A stretch of 7,613 bases of DNA from Nitrospinota bacterium (lineage in GTDB: Bacteria > UBA8248), in contig JAPYQX010000136.1 of NCBI GenBank assembly GCA_029937135.1, positions 1 through 7,613 of the forward strand. Reading direction: 5' to 3'. The translations under genes and the position numbers were made by a program. The notes beneath the pieces were generated by a model, which was given only the letters and a program-made list of their open reading frames with translations, was not told the origin of the DNA and searched no databases. Shown piece by piece: positions 6,844 through 7,613 of the stretch. How positions within the stretch are numbered: the stretch's first letter is position 1; each line of letters starts with the position of its first letter.

Positions 6844-6872
6844 ATGGTAGGCGAATCCCGCCGGTATGTCAG
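6844..6872 (-). promoter_or_regulatory. Predicted sigma70-type promoter of the CoA-transferase operon
   Basis: On the - strand CTGACA (6872-6867, five of six matches to TTGACA) is followed after 17 bases by TACCAT (6849-6844, four of six matches to TATAAT). It lies 45 nt upstream of the A1 start. The position and spacing are right for an operon promoter, but no start site is known and chance matches are possible. Confidence 0.4.
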
Positions 6873-6903
6873 GGCCGCTGGCTCAATCGGTAGCCAACCG
6901 GCC
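6873..6903. repeat. Inverted repeat between the MFS gene and the operon promoter
   Basis: GGCC and TGGCT arms (6873-6876, 6879-6883) pair with AGCCA and GGCC (6892-6896, 6900-6903) around an 8-base loop, with a small uneven internal loop. It lies 39 bp past the MFS stop and directly abuts the predicted -35 box. It could be an operator or a terminator-like hairpin for the MFS transcript. There is no T-run after it, so an intrinsic terminator is not supported. Confidence 0.35.
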
Positions 6904-6942
6904 ACTCAAGCATCCGTTCAACCGACTGCGTAACGGGCCCGT

Positions 6943-7613
6943 TCAGCTGGCCGCCGGTTCGGCGAAGGCCGGCATCGGCTCATCCTTGATTGCCCAGCTC
7001 ATCCCCGCCGCCGCGAGGCAGATCATGGCGGATCCCAGAAAAATCGGCAGATAATTTCCCCACAGGTCGTGAACGAGCCCCCCGGCAAAGGCGCCCGTCG
7101 CCGAGCCGATCTGATGGCTCAGAAAAACGAGGCCGAACACCGTGCCGCCCGACCGGCTCCCGAAAAGGGTGGTCGAGAGAGCCGTGGTGGGGGGTACGGT
7201 CGCGAAATCCACCAGGCCGAAAGACACGGCGAATACGAACAGCATCACCGGATCGCTGACGAACATGAGGAAAAAAAGCGAAGCCGCGCGTCCCACGTAA
7301 ATCCAGCCCAAAAGCCTTTTATGTCCCCAGCGATCCGAGATCGCCCCCGAGATGAGAGTCCCCAGCGCGTTGAACGCCCCGAGCGTTCCGAAAGCCGTGG
7401 CGGCCGTGAAGGTGTCGATGTGAATATCCTCGGCATAGGGAATCAGGTGCGTTTCGATGAGACCCGCCGTCGTGAACCCGCAGATCCAAAAACTGCCGAT
7501 GAGCCACCAGAAATTCCCCTCCCGGGCGATCCGGGCAAGAGGATGCGGACGCTCCCCCTCCCCCTCGCGGGAGCGCTCCCCGCTCGCCACCTCCGGCGGG
7601 TCGTCCCTGAAGA
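6943..7613 (-). CDS. MFS transporter, C-terminal half (5' end outside window)
   Basis: Inner-membrane major facilitator superfamily transporter. The frame is open to the right edge (reads FRDDPPEVASGERSREG before a GTG at 7590), so that GTG is not the start; the RDDP stretch resembles the central loop after TM6 of many MFS carboxylate transporters. Six membrane segments follow, taken as TM7-12: around FWWLIGSFWICGFTTAGL, AFGTLGAFNALGTLISGA, WIYVGRAASLFFLMFV, VMLFVFAVSFGLVDFATV, FGLVFLSHQIGSATGAFAGG and YLPIFLGSAMICLAAAGM. The loop ISDRWGHKRLLG is the repeated MFS motif between TM8 and TM9. SHQIGSATGAFAGGLVHD resembles the TM11 pattern of monocarboxylate/oxalate-formate-type members. It ends in a short tail with TGA at 6945-6943. 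It runs in the same direction as the operon, 144 bp upstream. The substrate is not determinable; an organic acid would fit the neighbours. Confidence 0.87.
   Translation of the reverse strand, partial: FRDDPPEVASGERSREGEGERPHPLARIAREGNFWWLIGSFWICGFTTAGLIETHLIPYAEDIHIDTFTAATAFGTLGAFNALGTLISGAISDRWGHKRLLGWIYVGRAASLFFLMFVSDPVMLFVFAVSFGLVDFATVPPTTALSTTLFGSRSGGTVFGLVFLSHQIGSATGAFAGGLVHDLWGNYLPIFLGSAMICLAAAGMSWAIKDEPMPAFAEPAAS

Noticed and set aside
6874..6942. A D-arm-like stretch (GGCTCAATCGGTAGCC on the + strand) suggesting a tRNA
   Set aside because: No anticodon stem, T arm or acceptor pairing can be built around it; treated as an inverted repeat only.

Overview
This is a gene-dense, GC-rich bacterial window with five complete genes and two that run off the edges. 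There is no rRNA, intact tRNA, CRISPR array or insertion sequence. High GC, ATGA start/stop overlaps and the gene content suggest an environmental bacterium that metabolises organic and amino acids. I cannot name the lineage.

Layout. Positions 1-3773 on the + strand carry hyuA (its N-terminus lies outside the window) and hyuB, overlapping by 4 nt. They are the two subunits of an ATP-dependent hydantoinase/oxoprolinase-type enzyme. From 6798 down to 3843, on the - strand and convergent with hyuAB, is a tight four-gene operon: a class I CoA-transferase A-type subunit (A1), a B-type subunit (B), a second A-type subunit (A2), and a small CoA-binding Rossmann protein of the YccU type. Gaps are 4 nt, 25 nt and a 4-nt overlap. 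Upstream, in the same direction, is the C-terminal half of an MFS transporter that runs off the right edge (7613-6943). The 144-bp gap between the transporter and A1 holds an inverted repeat and a plausible sigma70-type promoter for the operon.

The main point is that two genes of this operon are interrupted by an in-frame TGA, and at both sites the family has cysteine. In A1 the TGA is codon 102; the neighbouring paralogue A2 has Cys at its own codon 102, and the protein reads on without a stop for a further 177 residues of clear family sequence. In the CoA-binding protein the TGA is codon 136, where relatives such as E. coli YccU have the Cys of a conserved VVMDRC motif, and the family tail (VEHRL) continues after it. 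Each TGA is followed at the right distance by a GC-rich stem-loop with a G early in its loop, as expected of a bacterial SECIS element. The simplest reading is that both are undetected selenoproteins, and that ordinary gene calling would split A1 into two pieces and truncate the CoA-binding protein. TGA also serves as a normal stop for most genes here, so a general TGA reassignment is unlikely.

Working together: the A/B subunits should move CoA between organic acids, or process an acyl-CoA in a related way. Having two A-type subunits (one Cys, one Sec) and one B-type subunit suggests either a heteromer or two alternative A partners. The CoA-binding protein fits the same CoA theme. The transporter may bring in the acid substrate, and hyuAB may open a cyclic amide. 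The links between these three groups are inference from proximity only.
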